From Solirubrobacter deserti (lineage in GTDB: Bacteria; Actinomycetota; Thermoleophilia; Solirubrobacterales; Solirubrobacteraceae): a stretch of 64,000 nucleotides of DNA. The notes beneath the pieces were generated by a model, which was given only the letters and a program-made list of their open reading frames with translations, was not told the origin of the DNA and ran no database searches. How positions within the stretch are numbered: the stretch's first letter is position 1; every line of letters starts with the position of its first letter. This document shows positions 15,006 through 23,951 of the stretch, in pieces. Both the position numbers and the translations under genes were made by a program. The stretch spans positions 62,001 to 126,000 of the forward strand of contig NZ_JAPCID010000014.1 of the NCBI RefSeq assembly GCF_027587175.1, read 5' to 3'.

Positions 15006-17390
15006 CTAGGTCTCCACCGTCACCAGGTGCCGTCCCTGCACCCGCCCGGGCACGCGCACGACGACCTCGATCCCCTGGTTGGTCCTGCGCACCTGCGGCC
15101 GACGCACCCGCTCGCCGTCCAGCCACACCCGCTTCGGCCGGCGCGGCACCGTCGCGCCGATTCGCAGCATCCGTACGCGCTCGCCTCGGTAGGTGACCCG
15201 CGTCTCGTAGATGCGGTCGTCCTGGAGCGCGCGGACCGCCACGGTGTCGCGCTCTCCCAACCGGATCGAGTTGCCCGCGATGTACTCGTCGGCACCCACG
15301 TTCGCGACGACGTCGAGCCGGCGCTCGCCGACGGACGGCCGAACGCCGAGCTGCTGGGCGATCACGGGCCAGGCCGTGCCGTAGTGACCCCAGGCCTGCA
15401 TGAACATCGACCGGCACGTCCAGCAGCGGTCGATGTTGCGGTTCTGATCGGGTGACGGGAGGATCTCGGGCAACGCGCCGGGCTGCTCGTCGACGACGCC
15501 GGCGGCGTTGGCGTCCGTGTAGCGGCGCTGGGACTCCGCGCGGCCGTACTCGCCATCCGCGACGGCCTTGATGGCGGTGTTGAGGCTGAAGACGGTCCGT
15601 TCGCCCTTGCCCTCGGGCCCGCCGGTGCAGCCGGTGTGGAACATGCCGAGGTTGAAGGGGGCGAAGCCGCTGAAGCAGTCCGACTCGCGCACGTCCAGGG
15701 CGGCGTCGGCGTGGGCGCGCGGGGCGAGGCCGATCTCCATCGGCGTCACGCCGGTCCAGTGCTGCTGCACGATCGGGCGGTTGCCGGCGTCCAACGAGTC
15801 GCCGTACTGGTTCGTCGCCGCGCTCCACCACGTGCGGTCGAACGCGCCGCGCAACCGGTCGGCGAGCCCGGCGGCCCAGCGCAGCGTCGCCCGGTCGCGC
15901 TTGAACTCGGCCATTGCGGCGAGGTCGGTCAGCCCGCGGATGAGGTAGACGGTGTTGTCGAGCTTCTCCTCGCCCATGCCCTCGCGCTCGACGTTGCCGA
16001 GGCCCTCGGGCCAGCCGTCCTTGTCGGCGTCGAGGTTGTCTACGACGTAGCGAGTCGCCCGGCGCGAGAAGTCGTAGAGCCGGTTGAGGAAGCGGTTGTC
16101 GCCGCTCCAGCGCCAGACGAGCGCGACGGCGCTCGGGAACTTCACCGACTCGTCCGTGTTGCCCGGGTCGGTGTTGGCGCCGAAGTACACCGAGCCGTCG
16201 GTGACGATCTCGTGCGCGACCTTGCCCGACTTGGCGTTGAGCCGGTCCGACACCTGCTGCAAGGCGATCAGGTGAGACTTGATCGGCTCGAACTGGCCCA
16301 GCGCGACCGCCGCGAACGCCGTGTACTCGCCGTCGGTGGCGAACAGCCACGGGTAGTCGGGGTAGCCGGCGCCGATGAAGGTGACGCGGTCCAGGGCGCC
16401 GATCGGGCGTGGGTACGCCTTGCCGCGGTCGACGAAGCGCAACTGCAGGTTCTCCGCCGTCTGCGTGAGGTCCGCGAGGTTCTGCTTGCCGTAGTCGACG
16501 GCGTTCTGGAGGGTGCGGTTGCCCGGAAGGCTGACGCGGCTGCGCTGGTGCAGCTTCGTGCGCGCCAGGTACTTGTCGCGCAGCGCCTCGTCGGGGTTCG
16601 CGAGCGCGCGCCGCAGGTCCTCGCGCGTCGCCGCGACCGCGAACCACAGCGTCGTCGGCTGGTCGAGGTTCACCTGATAGCGCAGCTGGCCACCGGTCCC
16701 GCGGCCGACCGGACCGTCGTCGCACCCGGACGGCAGCGACTGGTTCCCGTCCGCGCAGACGATGCCCGTGCGCGGCCCGCGGTGGCCGGGGCCCGTCTCG
16801 ACGCCCACAGCGGCGGTGTCAGAACCGGCGAACGCGGTCAGCGGCCCGTCACTGAAGGTGAGCACGCCGTCACCCGCCGTGACCGCGTCCTGCCCGTTGT
16901 CGGACGCCGTCGGATGGCCCTGGCTCGAGGTCCACGGATACGCGGTCAGCAGCTCGGAGTGGACGTCGACCTTGACGGTGTGCGTGCCGCTGCCCGTGAG
17001 CGTGAGGCCGAACAGCGCGCCACGGACGCCGTCCGGCACGAAGTCGGTCCGCGTCATCTTCACGCCGTTGATCGCCGGCAGTTCGTAACGCACGTAGCCG
17101 CGCCCCGAGGTGAAGCGCGTCGCCGGCCCGACCCACTGGTCGTCGACGCCGAACCAGACGCCGTCGGCGAGCTTGAGCGGCGGCGCCCAGATGCCGCCCA
17201 TCTCGCCCGTGATGTGCCAGCCGTTGGCGTACCAGCCGCCGTCCTGGAACCCGACGGCGTACGCGCGATCTCCCGCGGCGACCTCCCGCCGGTCCTTGAG
17301 CCGGTCGGTGGTGGACACCTCGTCCGCCGCCTGTGCCGCGGTCACCGGAAGCGCCGCGAGCACCATCGCCACGATCAACGCACGCGCCAT
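15006..17390 (-). CDS. Secreted six-hairpin glycosidase (glycogen-debranching / GH15-like)
   Basis: 794 residues with a Sec signal (MARALIVAMVLAALPVTAAQ, cleavage after AQAA). N-terminal ~280 residues are beta-rich. From ~300 to 680 it has the repeated aromatic and acidic patterns of an (alpha/alpha)6 glycosidase: GAGYPDYPWLFATDGEYTAF, DADKDGWPEGLGN, WWSAATNQYGDS and CWTCRSMFMQAWGHYGTAWP. These recall amylo-alpha-1,6-glucosidase/GH15-like clans; exact substrate unknown. The ATG at 17390 has AGGGGAGAGAGAGG upstream. It diverges from a LacI regulator with a 16-bp palindrome between them, so expression is probably LacI-repressed and sugar-induced. Confidence 0.78.
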   Translation of the reverse strand: MARALIVAMVLAALPVTAAQAADEVSTTDRLKDRREVAAGDRAYAVGFQDGGWYANGWHITGEMGGIWAPPLKLADGVWFGVDDQWVGPATRFTSGRGYVRYELPAINGVKMTRTDFVPDGVRGALFGLTLTGSGTHTVKVDVHSELLTAYPWTSSQGHPTASDNGQDAVTAGDGVLTFSDGPLTAFAGSDTAAVGVETGPGHRGPRTGIVCADGNQSLPSGCDDGPVGRGTGGQLRYQVNLDQPTTLWFAVAATREDLRRALANPDEALRDKYLARTKLHQRSRVSLPGNRTLQNAVDYGKQNLADLTQTAENLQLRFVDRGKAYPRPIGALDRVTFIGAGYPDYPWLFATDGEYTAFAAVALGQFEPIKSHLIALQQVSDRLNAKSGKVAHEIVTDGSVYFGANTDPGNTDESVKFPSAVALVWRWSGDNRFLNRLYDFSRRATRYVVDNLDADKDGWPEGLGNVEREGMGEEKLDNTVYLIRGLTDLAAMAEFKRDRATLRWAAGLADRLRGAFDRTWWSAATNQYGDSLDAGNRPIVQQHWTGVTPMEIGLAPRAHADAALDVRESDCFSGFAPFNLGMFHTGCTGGPEGKGERTVFSLNTAIKAVADGEYGRAESQRRYTDANAAGVVDEQPGALPEILPSPDQNRNIDRCWTCRSMFMQAWGHYGTAWPVIAQQLGVRPSVGERRLDVVANVGADEYIAGNSIRLGERDTVAVRALQDDRIYETRVTYRGERVRMLRIGATVPRRPKRVWLDGERVRRPQVRRTNQGIEVVVRVPGRVQGRHLVTVET

Positions 17391-17406
17391 ATCTGCCTCT
17401 CTCTCC

Positions 17407-17422
17407 CCTGAAGCGCTTCAGG
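17407..17422. promoter_or_regulatory. LacI-family operator (16-bp perfect palindrome)
   Basis: CCTGAAGCGCTTCAGG is a perfect palindrome with the central CG typical of LacI/GalR operators. It sits 16 bp upstream of the glycosidase ATG on one side and ~40 bp upstream of the likely LacI-family start (17463) on the other. It probably represses both genes, giving autoregulation. Assignment rests on symmetry and position. Confidence 0.75.
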
Positions 17423-17462
17423 ATTGCTACCCGTGCAGCGTTCGTGGGTAACGACGTGCGGA

Positions 17463-18476
17463 GTGACCCGTCGCCGTCCCACGATCGCCGATGTCGCGCG
17501 CCGCGCCGGCGTGTCGGCGGCCGCGGTGTCGTTCGCGGTCAACGACCGGCCCGGCGTGTCGCCGGAGACCCGCGAGCGCATCCTCGCGGCCGCCCGGGAG
17601 CTGGGCTGGCGACCTTCGGCGAGCGCCCGCGCGCTGACGGAGGCGCGCACGCGGGCGATCGGGCTCGTGCTCGCCCGCGACGCTGCGCAGCTCGACGTCG
17701 ACGCGTTCTTCGTCCGCTTCCTGTCCGGGATCGGACGCGCGCTCAGCGCGGCCGACTACGCCCTGCTGCTCCAGCTCGTGCCGGAGGGCGCCGCGGCCGC
17801 GCTGCCCGCCTACGAACGGCTCGCGGCCGCGGGGCGGGTGGACGGCTTCCTGCTCACCGACGTCGAGGTCGACGACCCGCGGTTCGCGGTGCTGGAAGCG
17901 GCGGGCGTGCCGGTCCTGCTCGCCGGGCGGCCCGTGGGGGAGTGCCCCTTCGCATGGGTCGAGACGCGCCACGAGGAAGGCATGGCCGGGCCCGTCGCGC
18001 ACCTCGCCCGGCTCGGGCACACCCGCGTGTGCTTCTTCGGCGGGCGCGCCGACTTCGAGCACGTGCAGGTGCGGCGCGAGCGCTGGCGCAACGCGGTGGA
18101 CGACGCGGGCGTGGAGGAGGGCGTCGCCGTGCACGCGGCCGACGACGAGATGGCCGAGGCCGCGCGGGTGCTGCTCACGAGCGAGCCGACCGCGGTCGTG
18201 TGCGGCAGCGACGTGCTGGCCGTGGCGCTGGTGCGCGCCGCGCGCGAGCGCGGGCTCGACGTCCCCGGCGACCTCTCCGTCACCGGGTTCGACGACTCAC
18301 CGCTGGCCGCGCTCTCGGGCCTGACCTCGGTGCGGGTGGACTACGCCGAGTTCGGCGAAGCCGCGGCCGGCGCGTTGCTGGCCGAGCTCGGGGTCGCCGA
18401 GGCCCCCGCGTTCGAGCCGTCGGCGCCGGAGCTGGTGCTGCGCGCGTCCACCGCTCCCCCGCCGTCGCGCGGGTAA
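17463..18476 (+). CDS. LacI-family transcriptional regulator
   Basis: 337 residues. The N-terminal HTH (RRRPTIADVARRAGVSAAAV, then SFAVN) and hinge are followed by a periplasmic-binding-protein-like sensor domain: TRAIGLVLAR, VDGFLLTDVEV, PTAVVCGSDVLAVALVRAAR, and the closing DLSVTGFDDSPLAAL...LTSVRVDY typical of the family. GTG 17463 gives the standard N-terminus; in-frame GTG 17433 or TTG 17424 would add 10-13 residues. It likely controls the divergent secreted glycosidase through the palindrome at 17407. It responds presumably to a sugar released by that enzyme. Confidence 0.9.
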   Translation: MTRRRPTIADVARRAGVSAAAVSFAVNDRPGVSPETRERILAAARELGWRPSASARALTEARTRAIGLVLARDAAQLDVDAFFVRFLSGIGRALSAADYALLLQLVPEGAAAALPAYERLAAAGRVDGFLLTDVEVDDPRFAVLEAAGVPVLLAGRPVGECPFAWVETRHEEGMAGPVAHLARLGHTRVCFFGGRADFEHVQVRRERWRNAVDDAGVEEGVAVHAADDEMAEAARVLLTSEPTAVVCGSDVLAVALVRAARERGLDVPGDLSVTGFDDSPLAALSGLTSVRVDYAEFGEAAAGALLAELGVAEAPAFEPSAPELVLRASTAPPPSRG

Positions 18477-18487
18477 GGTCCCGCGCC

Positions 18488-19282
18488 ATGGCGATCGGCA
18501 TCCTCACCGGCTCCGGCACCTACGCCCTCCCGGGCCTGTCCACCTCCGGCTCAGAGCCGGTCCTGACCGAGTGGGGCGAGGCGTTCGTCTCGCACGGCAC
18601 GTGGGGCGGGGTCGACGTGCTGCATATCTCCCGGCACGGGGTCGGGCATCCGCGGCTGTCGAACCACGTCACGCACCGCGCGAACATCGCGGCGCTCAAG
18701 CAGCTCGGCGCGCAGGGCGTGCTGGCCGTGACCGTGTGCGGCGCCGTCGACCCGGACGCCGACCTCGGTTCGGTCGTCTGCTTCGACGACCTGCACTTCG
18801 TCTCCAACCGCCTGCCGGACGGCTCGCTGTGCACGTTCTTCACCGAGCCGGGCGCGAAGGAGCGCGGGCACTGGATCTACGAGTCGCCGTTCTCCGCCGA
18901 CCTGCGGGCGGCGTTGCTCGCGGGCACCGAGGAGGCGGGCGTGCCCGTGCGCGACGGGGGCTGCTACGGCCACGTCGACGGCCCGCGCTTCAACACCCGC
19001 GCCGAGATCCGCGGACTCGCGGCGGCGGGCGTGACCGCCGTGTCCCAGACGGCCGGCCCGGAGACCGTGCTGGCCGGCGAGCTGGAGCTGCCGTACGCGC
19101 TGCTGGGCTTCCTGACCGACTACGCCAACGGCGTCAAGGAGGAGGCGACGCCGGTCGAGACGCTGGTGGAGATGATGGCCGCCTCGACCGAGACGTTCGC
19201 GTCGATCCTGCGGGCCGCGCTGCCGCACGCCGCGGCGGCGACCCCGGCGCCGCCCGGGGTCGTCTACCGCTTCGGGGCCTAG
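18488..19282 (+). CDS. 5'-methylthioadenosine / purine nucleoside phosphorylase family enzyme
   Basis: 264 residues of the PNP/MTAP family, cleaving a purine nucleoside with phosphate in purine and methionine salvage. Visible motifs: GILTGSGTY (phosphate loop), HISRHGVGHPRLSNHVTHRAN, AVTVCGAVDPD, and the base/ribose region DGPRFNTRAEIRGLA...AVSQTAGPETVLAGELELPY. HGxGH plus NHVTHRAN is typical of MTAP-like proteins, but substrate choice cannot be fixed. Starts at ATG 18488, 11 bp after the LacI-family gene. Its TAG overlaps the TAG of the convergent peptidase gene (CTAG at 19279-19282). Confidence 0.85.
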   Translation: MAIGILTGSGTYALPGLSTSGSEPVLTEWGEAFVSHGTWGGVDVLHISRHGVGHPRLSNHVTHRANIAALKQLGAQGVLAVTVCGAVDPDADLGSVVCFDDLHFVSNRLPDGSLCTFFTEPGAKERGHWIYESPFSADLRAALLAGTEEAGVPVRDGGCYGHVDGPRFNTRAEIRGLAAAGVTAVSQTAGPETVLAGELELPYALLGFLTDYANGVKEEATPVETLVEMMAASTETFASILRAALPHAAAATPAPPGVVYRFGA

Positions 19283-21033
19283 CGGACCACGCGGGTCGAC
19301 GCGTCGGCCGTGCCCGAGATGCGGAACTCGTCATCCCGGAACGCCTCCACGCGCGAGCCGCGGCCGGCGCGCACGGTCACGCCGTCGAAGCGCCCGATCG
19401 CCTTGATCTGGGCCTCGAGTTCGCGCAGGCTGCGCGGACCCGGGTCGCCGCCCTCGTCGCGCTCGTCCTCGTCGCCGATGATGATCGTCGTGAAGCCGTC
19501 CTCGCCCTGGTCGGCGTCCTGGCCGACGAAGCGCAGGCGCTGCGTGCCGCGCGCCGCGTCGGACGGGATCCGCATCGTGTAGCTGCGCGTGAGCGTCCCG
19601 CCGCGCACGCGCTGCAGGGAGACGCGGACGCGAACGCGCTGCCCCGGGCGCACCCGCGCGGGCAGCTTGACCGAGCGGATGAACGCCTGGTCGGCGCCCC
19701 GGCGGACCTTCATCAGCACGTTGACGCCGGTGACGTTCGGCGGGGTCCCCGTGTAGGCGTCGATGGCGGAGATGGCGGTCGCGAGGTCGTTCGACGCGCC
19801 GCTCAGCACCGCGTTGAGCGTCGTGCCGTCGTCGGCCTGCGCCGCCGACACCGAGACGTACCGGTTGCAGAAGCGCACGGGCTTGCCGATCTGCTGGATC
19901 GTGATCCGCGCGCACATCTCGCCGGTCAGGCGTGAGGGCACGCTGCCGAGCAGGCCCGCCGCGGCCTGCGAGACCGAGAGCGGCGCGACGAACGACGTCC
20001 ACGACCCGCCGCTGGGCAGGTCCACGGCCGCCTCGTCCGCCGCGGCGGCGTTCACGGCGAGCAGCCCGTTGGTGTCCTGGTCGCGTGCGATCACCTGGAC
20101 CGGCACCGTGTGCGGCAGCGCGCCGGTCCGCCCCGCGACGGCGCTCAGCCCGTCCGAGCTGATCGTCCCGAGATCGTGCCCGGAGGACGCGAGCTTGTAC
20201 GTGCTGCCGATCTGTCCCAGCGCGTTCGGGTTGTTGACGATCCGGAACACGTACGCGTCCTGCAGGATCAGCGCGCGCCGCCCGACGCCCTCGAGCTGGT
20301 GCCCGAACACCCACACGCGGTCGCCGTCGACGTAGGTGACCGTGCCCACCGAGCTCGTCCGCACGTCGCCCGTCGAGTACCCGACCGCGACCGCCGACCC
20401 CGGCTGCAAGGTCTGCGGCGGGAAGAACCCGAGCGGCCCGGGCGGGACCGCGAGCACCGGCCGCCCGGCCTTCGCCGACGCCTTCACGAGCGCGTCCGCG
20501 ACGGTCCCGGTGAGCCCGCTCACGCTCATCGGCGCCGCGATCGGCTTGGCCGACGCGAGCGCCGCCTTCATGCGCGCGGACGTGCCCTTCGTGCTCGCGC
20601 GCGAGGAGGCGGCGTTCGTCCGGCCGGGCACGTCCACGGGGGTGCCGAGGATGGCCTCGATCGGCGTCGCCAGCGCGGCCTTGCCGCCGTACTCGTTGAT
20701 GGACTCGGAGATCGCGCCGATGACCCGGTTGGTGCCGGCGGCGTCCGGGCAGTAGATCGGCGAGCCGGAGAAGCCGGGCCCGATGCCGGTCGCGTCCACG
20801 GCCGGGCCGGACACCTCGACGAGGATGCGGCCGCCGCCCGAGGCCTCGCCGGCCGCCACGTCTTGGACGAGGACGTCGAACGAGCTGATGGTCGTGCCCT
20901 GGATCACCGAGTAGCCGGTGCAGCGCATCCCGCCGTGCACCTGCCACAGGGGCATCGTCGGGTCGCCCGCGAACGCCGGCGCGGCGGGCACAAGAAAAGC
21001 CGCGACCGCGGCGGCAACTCCAAGCAAGCGCAT
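19279..21033 (-). CDS. Secreted SpoIVB-type (peptidase S55) protein
   Basis: 584 residues with a Sec signal (LLGVAAAVAAFLVPAAPAFA). Residues ~25-330 match the peptidase S55 fold: QVHGGMRCTGYSVIQGTTIS, FDVLVQDV, and the serine loop GIGPGFSGSPIYCPDAAGTN with IGAISESI. Later segments include VGTVTYVDGDRVWVFGHQLE. The C-terminal ~250 residues are strand-rich and include an RVRVSLQRVRGG region. SpoIVB in Bacillus is a signalling protease, but S55 domains occur widely in non-sporulating Actinobacteria with unknown targets. The peptidase fold looks intact with its likely Ser; the catalytic His (HGG) is a candidate only. Confidence 0.78.
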   Translation of the reverse strand: MRLLGVAAAVAAFLVPAAPAFAGDPTMPLWQVHGGMRCTGYSVIQGTTISSFDVLVQDVAAGEASGGGRILVEVSGPAVDATGIGPGFSGSPIYCPDAAGTNRVIGAISESINEYGGKAALATPIEAILGTPVDVPGRTNAASSRASTKGTSARMKAALASAKPIAAPMSVSGLTGTVADALVKASAKAGRPVLAVPPGPLGFFPPQTLQPGSAVAVGYSTGDVRTSSVGTVTYVDGDRVWVFGHQLEGVGRRALILQDAYVFRIVNNPNALGQIGSTYKLASSGHDLGTISSDGLSAVAGRTGALPHTVPVQVIARDQDTNGLLAVNAAAADEAAVDLPSGGSWTSFVAPLSVSQAAAGLLGSVPSRLTGEMCARITIQQIGKPVRFCNRYVSVSAAQADDGTTLNAVLSGASNDLATAISAIDAYTGTPPNVTGVNVLMKVRRGADQAFIRSVKLPARVRPGQRVRVRVSLQRVRGGTLTRSYTMRIPSDAARGTQRLRFVGQDADQGEDGFTTIIIGDEDERDEGGDPGPRSLRELEAQIKAIGRFDGVTVRAGRGSRVEAFRDDEFRISGTADASTRVVR

Positions 21034-21126
21034 GAGGTCGCCAGCCTAGGGGGTTGAACGCATTCATCGACCCCTGCCCGACGAAAGGCTGACTCGGGCG
21101 GCGCGTTGGCACTCGCGGGCGTTTCA

Positions 21127-21198
21127 CTGGGGGGCCCGGATTCGAACCGGGGTCGCAAGGCACCAAAAACCTGCGTCTTGCCGCTAGACCACCCCCCA
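21127..21198 (-). tRNA. tRNA-Gln (anticodon TTG)
   Basis: A full cloverleaf folds on the minus strand. The acceptor arm TGGGGGG/CCCCCCA has the weak U1-A72 pair typical of glutamine tRNAs. The D-stem is GTCT/AGAC, the T-arm CCCGG-TTCGAAT-CCGGG, and the variable loop 5 nt. The anticodon loop TTTTGGT reads anticodon TTG for CAA. The discriminator base is G and CCA is not encoded. One oddity is a C-T mismatch at position 27-43 of the anticodon stem plus a wobble pair at 31-39. Confidence 0.93.
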
Positions 21199-21250
21199 TC
21201 GCTCGGTGAACCCCATTGGTCCAGGGGCCGAGCTGCCCTCGGATACTACG

Positions 21251-22621
21251 ATGCGAGCGGTGTCTGCGCCCACCGTCGTGATCATCGCCGCCGGCGAGGG
21301 AACGCGCATGCGTTCCGCCACGCCCAAGGTCCTCCATCCGCTCTGCGGCCGCCCGCTGATCCTGTGGCCGGTGCTCGCGGCCGAGGAGGCCGGAGCCGGG
21401 AAGGTCGTCGTCGTCGACAACCCGAAGCGCCGGCTCGAGGATCGGCTGCCCGAGACGGTCACGCACGCGATCCAGCCCGAGCCGAACGGCACGGGCGGCG
21501 CGGTCCAGGCCGCGACCGAGCACATCGACCCCGACGCCACCGTGGTGATCCTCGCGGGCGACGTCCCGCTGATCACCGCCGAGGCCATCCAGCAGCTCGT
21601 CGAGGCGCACGAGCAGTCCGAGGCCACGGCCACGATGGCGACGATGGAGCTCGACGACCCCGGCCAGTACGGCCGCGTGATCCGCGACATCACCGGCAAC
21701 GTGACCCAGGTCGTCGAGGCCAAGGGCGGCGCGGGCGACGCGACGCCCGAGCAGCTGGAGATCCGCGAGGTCAACACGGGCATCTACGCCTTCGACGGCG
21801 CCGCGCTGATCGACGCCCTCGCCGCGCTCACGCCCGACAACGCGCAGGGCGAGCTCTACCTGCCCGACGTGCTGCCGCGGATGAAGACGATCCAGGCGCA
21901 CCTGATCACGGACCCGACGCTCACGCTCGGCGTCAACGACCGCGTCCAGCTCGCCGAGGTGCGCAAGCTGGCCCAGAAGCGCATCCACGACGAGCTCCAG
22001 CGCGCCGGCGTCAGCATCATCGACCCCGACAGCACGCACATCGACGCGGACGTGCGCATCGGCCAGGACACCGTCATCGAGCCGGGCACGTCGCTGAAGG
22101 GCAACACCACGATCGGCGCCGACTGCAGCGTCGGCCCGCACACGACGCTGATCGACTGCCGGCTCGGCGACGGCGTCAGCATCCCGCACAGCTACGCGGT
22201 GCAGGCGGTCGTCGACGACTTCGGCACGATCGGCCCGTTCGCGTACCTGCGCCCGGACGCGCACCTGCACGCCAAGGCCAAGGCGGGCGCGTTCGTCGAG
22301 ATCAAGAACTCGAACATCGGCAGCGGCACCAAGGTCCCGCACCTGTCCTACATCGGTGACACCGACATCGGCGAGAACTCCAACATCGGCGCCGGCAACA
22401 TCACCGCGAACTACGACGGCCGCAACAAGCACCGCACGACGATCGGCTCCAACGTCCGCACCTCGGTGGACACCGCGTTCGTCGCCCCGGTGACGGTCGG
22501 CGATGGCGCGTACACCGGAGCGGGTAGCGTCATCACCGAAGACGTCCCCGCCAACGCCCTCGGCATAGCCCGCGCCCGGCAGAAGAACATCGCGGATTAT
22601 GCGGAACGACGAAAGCCGTGA
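21251..22621 (+). CDS. glmU: Bifunctional UDP-GlcNAc pyrophosphorylase / glucosamine-1-P acetyltransferase
   Basis: 456 residues; makes UDP-GlcNAc for peptidoglycan. The N-terminal uridylyltransferase domain has AAGEGTRMRSATPKVLHPL (~11-30), QPEPNGTGGAVQAA and AGDVPLI. The C-terminal left-handed beta-helix has hexapeptide repeats from ~255 and the acetyl-CoA/active-site stretch NSNIGSGTKVPHLSYIGD, then GENSNIGAGNITANYDG. ATG 21251 is chosen as the canonical N-terminus (15 in-frame residues upstream do not fit). The 3' end overlaps prs by GTGA, the conserved glmU-prs pair of Actinobacteria and Firmicutes. Confidence 0.97.
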   Translation: MRAVSAPTVVIIAAGEGTRMRSATPKVLHPLCGRPLILWPVLAAEEAGAGKVVVVDNPKRRLEDRLPETVTHAIQPEPNGTGGAVQAATEHIDPDATVVILAGDVPLITAEAIQQLVEAHEQSEATATMATMELDDPGQYGRVIRDITGNVTQVVEAKGGAGDATPEQLEIREVNTGIYAFDGAALIDALAALTPDNAQGELYLPDVLPRMKTIQAHLITDPTLTLGVNDRVQLAEVRKLAQKRIHDELQRAGVSIIDPDSTHIDADVRIGQDTVIEPGTSLKGNTTIGADCSVGPHTTLIDCRLGDGVSIPHSYAVQAVVDDFGTIGPFAYLRPDAHLHAKAKAGAFVEIKNSNIGSGTKVPHLSYIGDTDIGENSNIGAGNITANYDGRNKHRTTIGSNVRTSVDTAFVAPVTVGDGAYTGAGSVITEDVPANALGIARARQKNIADYAERRKP

Positions 22622-23679
22622 CGACCGCTGCCCCTCGTACACTCCGCCATGCCGTGAGTGCCTTGACATCTCGCCCCTCATCGGCCACGTCACTGCCGCT
22701 CAGCGGCTATGACAAGCGGCTGATGCTCTTCTCCGGCCGCTCCAATCCGGAGCTCGCCGCGAAGATCGCCAACAAGCTCGGGCTCGGCCTGGGCGGAGTC
22801 ACGCTGAAGACGTTCTCCAACGGCGAGGTGTACTGCCGTTACGAGGAGTCCATCCGCGGCGCTGACGTGTTCATCGTCCAGCCCACGTGCGGCAACGCGG
22901 CCACCGGGGTCACCGCGAACGACGCCCTGATGGAGCTGCTCGTGATGATCGACGCGGCCGTCGGCGCCTCCGCGCACCGCGTGATCGCCGTCACGCCGTG
23001 GTTCGGCTACAGCCGCCAGGACAAGAAGTCCGCCCCACGCGAGCCGATCTCCTCTCGCCTGGTCGCCCACATGCTGGAGGCGGCGGGCGCCGACCGCGTG
23101 CTCACGATGGACCTCCACGCCGGCCAGGTGCAGGGCTTCTTCTCCAAGCCCGTGGACCACATGACGGCGATGTTCATCCTCACGCAGTACTTCAACGACC
23201 AGCACCTCGAGGACCTGGTCGTCGTCAGCCCGGACGCCGGCCGCGTGAAGCTGGCCAAGAAGTTCGCGGAGAAGGTCGGCGCGGAGCTGGCGATCCTCAA
23301 CAAGGAGCGCCCCGCCCAGCAGGTGGCCGAGATCGCCTACGTGATCGGTGATGTCAAGGACAAGACCGCGGTGATCGTCGACGACATCATCGACACCGCC
23401 GGCACGCTGCGGGCCGCGGGGGAGACGGTCAAGGACGAGGGCGCCAAGCGCGTGTTCGCGGCCGCCACGCACCCTGTGCTCTCCGGCAACGCGTACGAGA
23501 ACCTGAAGGCGAGCCCGTTCGAGCGGATCGTCGTGACGGACACGATCCCGATGCAGAAGGACGCGCCGGACAACATCACGGTCCTGTCGGTGGCCGACCT
23601 GTTGACCGACAGCATCCGCCGCATCTTCACCGACGACTCCGTCGCCGAGGTCTTCGGCGGCGAGAACCAGCTGTTCTGA
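22618..23679 (+). CDS. prs: Ribose-phosphate pyrophosphokinase
   Basis: 353 residues; makes PRPP from ribose-5-P and ATP. Motifs: MLFSGRSNPELA, flexible loop PWFGYSRQDKKSAPREPIS, PRPP-binding VIVDDIIDTAGTL (~251-263), and the MDLHAGQVQGFF region. The GTG at 22618 overlaps the glmU stop, but the enzyme core begins only at ~residue 33. The in-frame GTG at 22654 would give a more usual length, so the exact start is uncertain. Its TGA overlaps a CTG that appears to start the next gene. Confidence 0.96.
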   Translation: MTTAAPRTLRHAVSALTSRPSSATSLPLSGYDKRLMLFSGRSNPELAAKIANKLGLGLGGVTLKTFSNGEVYCRYEESIRGADVFIVQPTCGNAATGVTANDALMELLVMIDAAVGASAHRVIAVTPWFGYSRQDKKSAPREPISSRLVAHMLEAAGADRVLTMDLHAGQVQGFFSKPVDHMTAMFILTQYFNDQHLEDLVVVSPDAGRVKLAKKFAEKVGAELAILNKERPAQQVAEIAYVIGDVKDKTAVIVDDIIDTAGTLRAAGETVKDEGAKRVFAAATHPVLSGNAYENLKASPFERIVVTDTIPMQKDAPDNITVLSVADLLTDSIRRIFTDDSVAEVFGGENQLF

Positions 23680-23951
23680 GCACCCAGCGCCTGCAACTGC
23701 TCCTGGGCCTCTCGGATGAGGAGCTGCTGCAGATCCTGGACTCGGACCCGCTCGCGGTGATCACGGGCGACGAGGACTACCGGCCCGAGGTGCAGATCCT
23801 GCTCGAGCTGATCGGCGACGAGCCGCCGCCGAAGGCCTGGGTCCGCGGCCGCCCGCTGCAACTGCTCTTGCAGCGGGACTTCGCGGGCTTCGAGGACGCG
23901 CTCGCCGAGTACCGCGAGCGCGGTCACATCATCCGCAAGCGCGGAGAGTGA
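23676..23951 (+). CDS. Small hypothetical protein, apparent CTG start coupled to prs
   Basis: 91 residues if translation starts at the CTG overlapping the prs stop (CTGA at 23676-23679). The only canonical in-frame start is GTG 23757. The 27 codons before that GTG read as normal protein (STQRLQLLLGLSDEELLQIL, then DSDPLA) and run straight into ITGDEDYRPEVQILLELIGD. I therefore prefer the upstream start. The N-terminal LSDEELLQILDSDP resembles helix caps in small DNA-binding or antitoxin-like proteins, but no family is assigned. It ends immediately before the convergent DUF4235 gene. Confidence 0.55.
   Translation: MSTQRLQLLLGLSDEELLQILDSDPLAVITGDEDYRPEVQILLELIGDEPPPKAWVRGRPLQLLLQRDFAGFEDALAEYRERGHIIRKRGE

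Noticed and set aside
19331-22693. Minus-strand open frame of 1120 codons across the peptidase, tRNA and glmU genes
   Set aside because: It runs antisense through glmU and tRNA-Gln and reads as Arg/Gly/Ala-rich low complexity. Such frames arise from third-position GC bias.
23676-23951. Toxin-antitoxin module
   Set aside because: The small protein has no partner: the adjacent gene is convergent DUF4235, a membrane protein.
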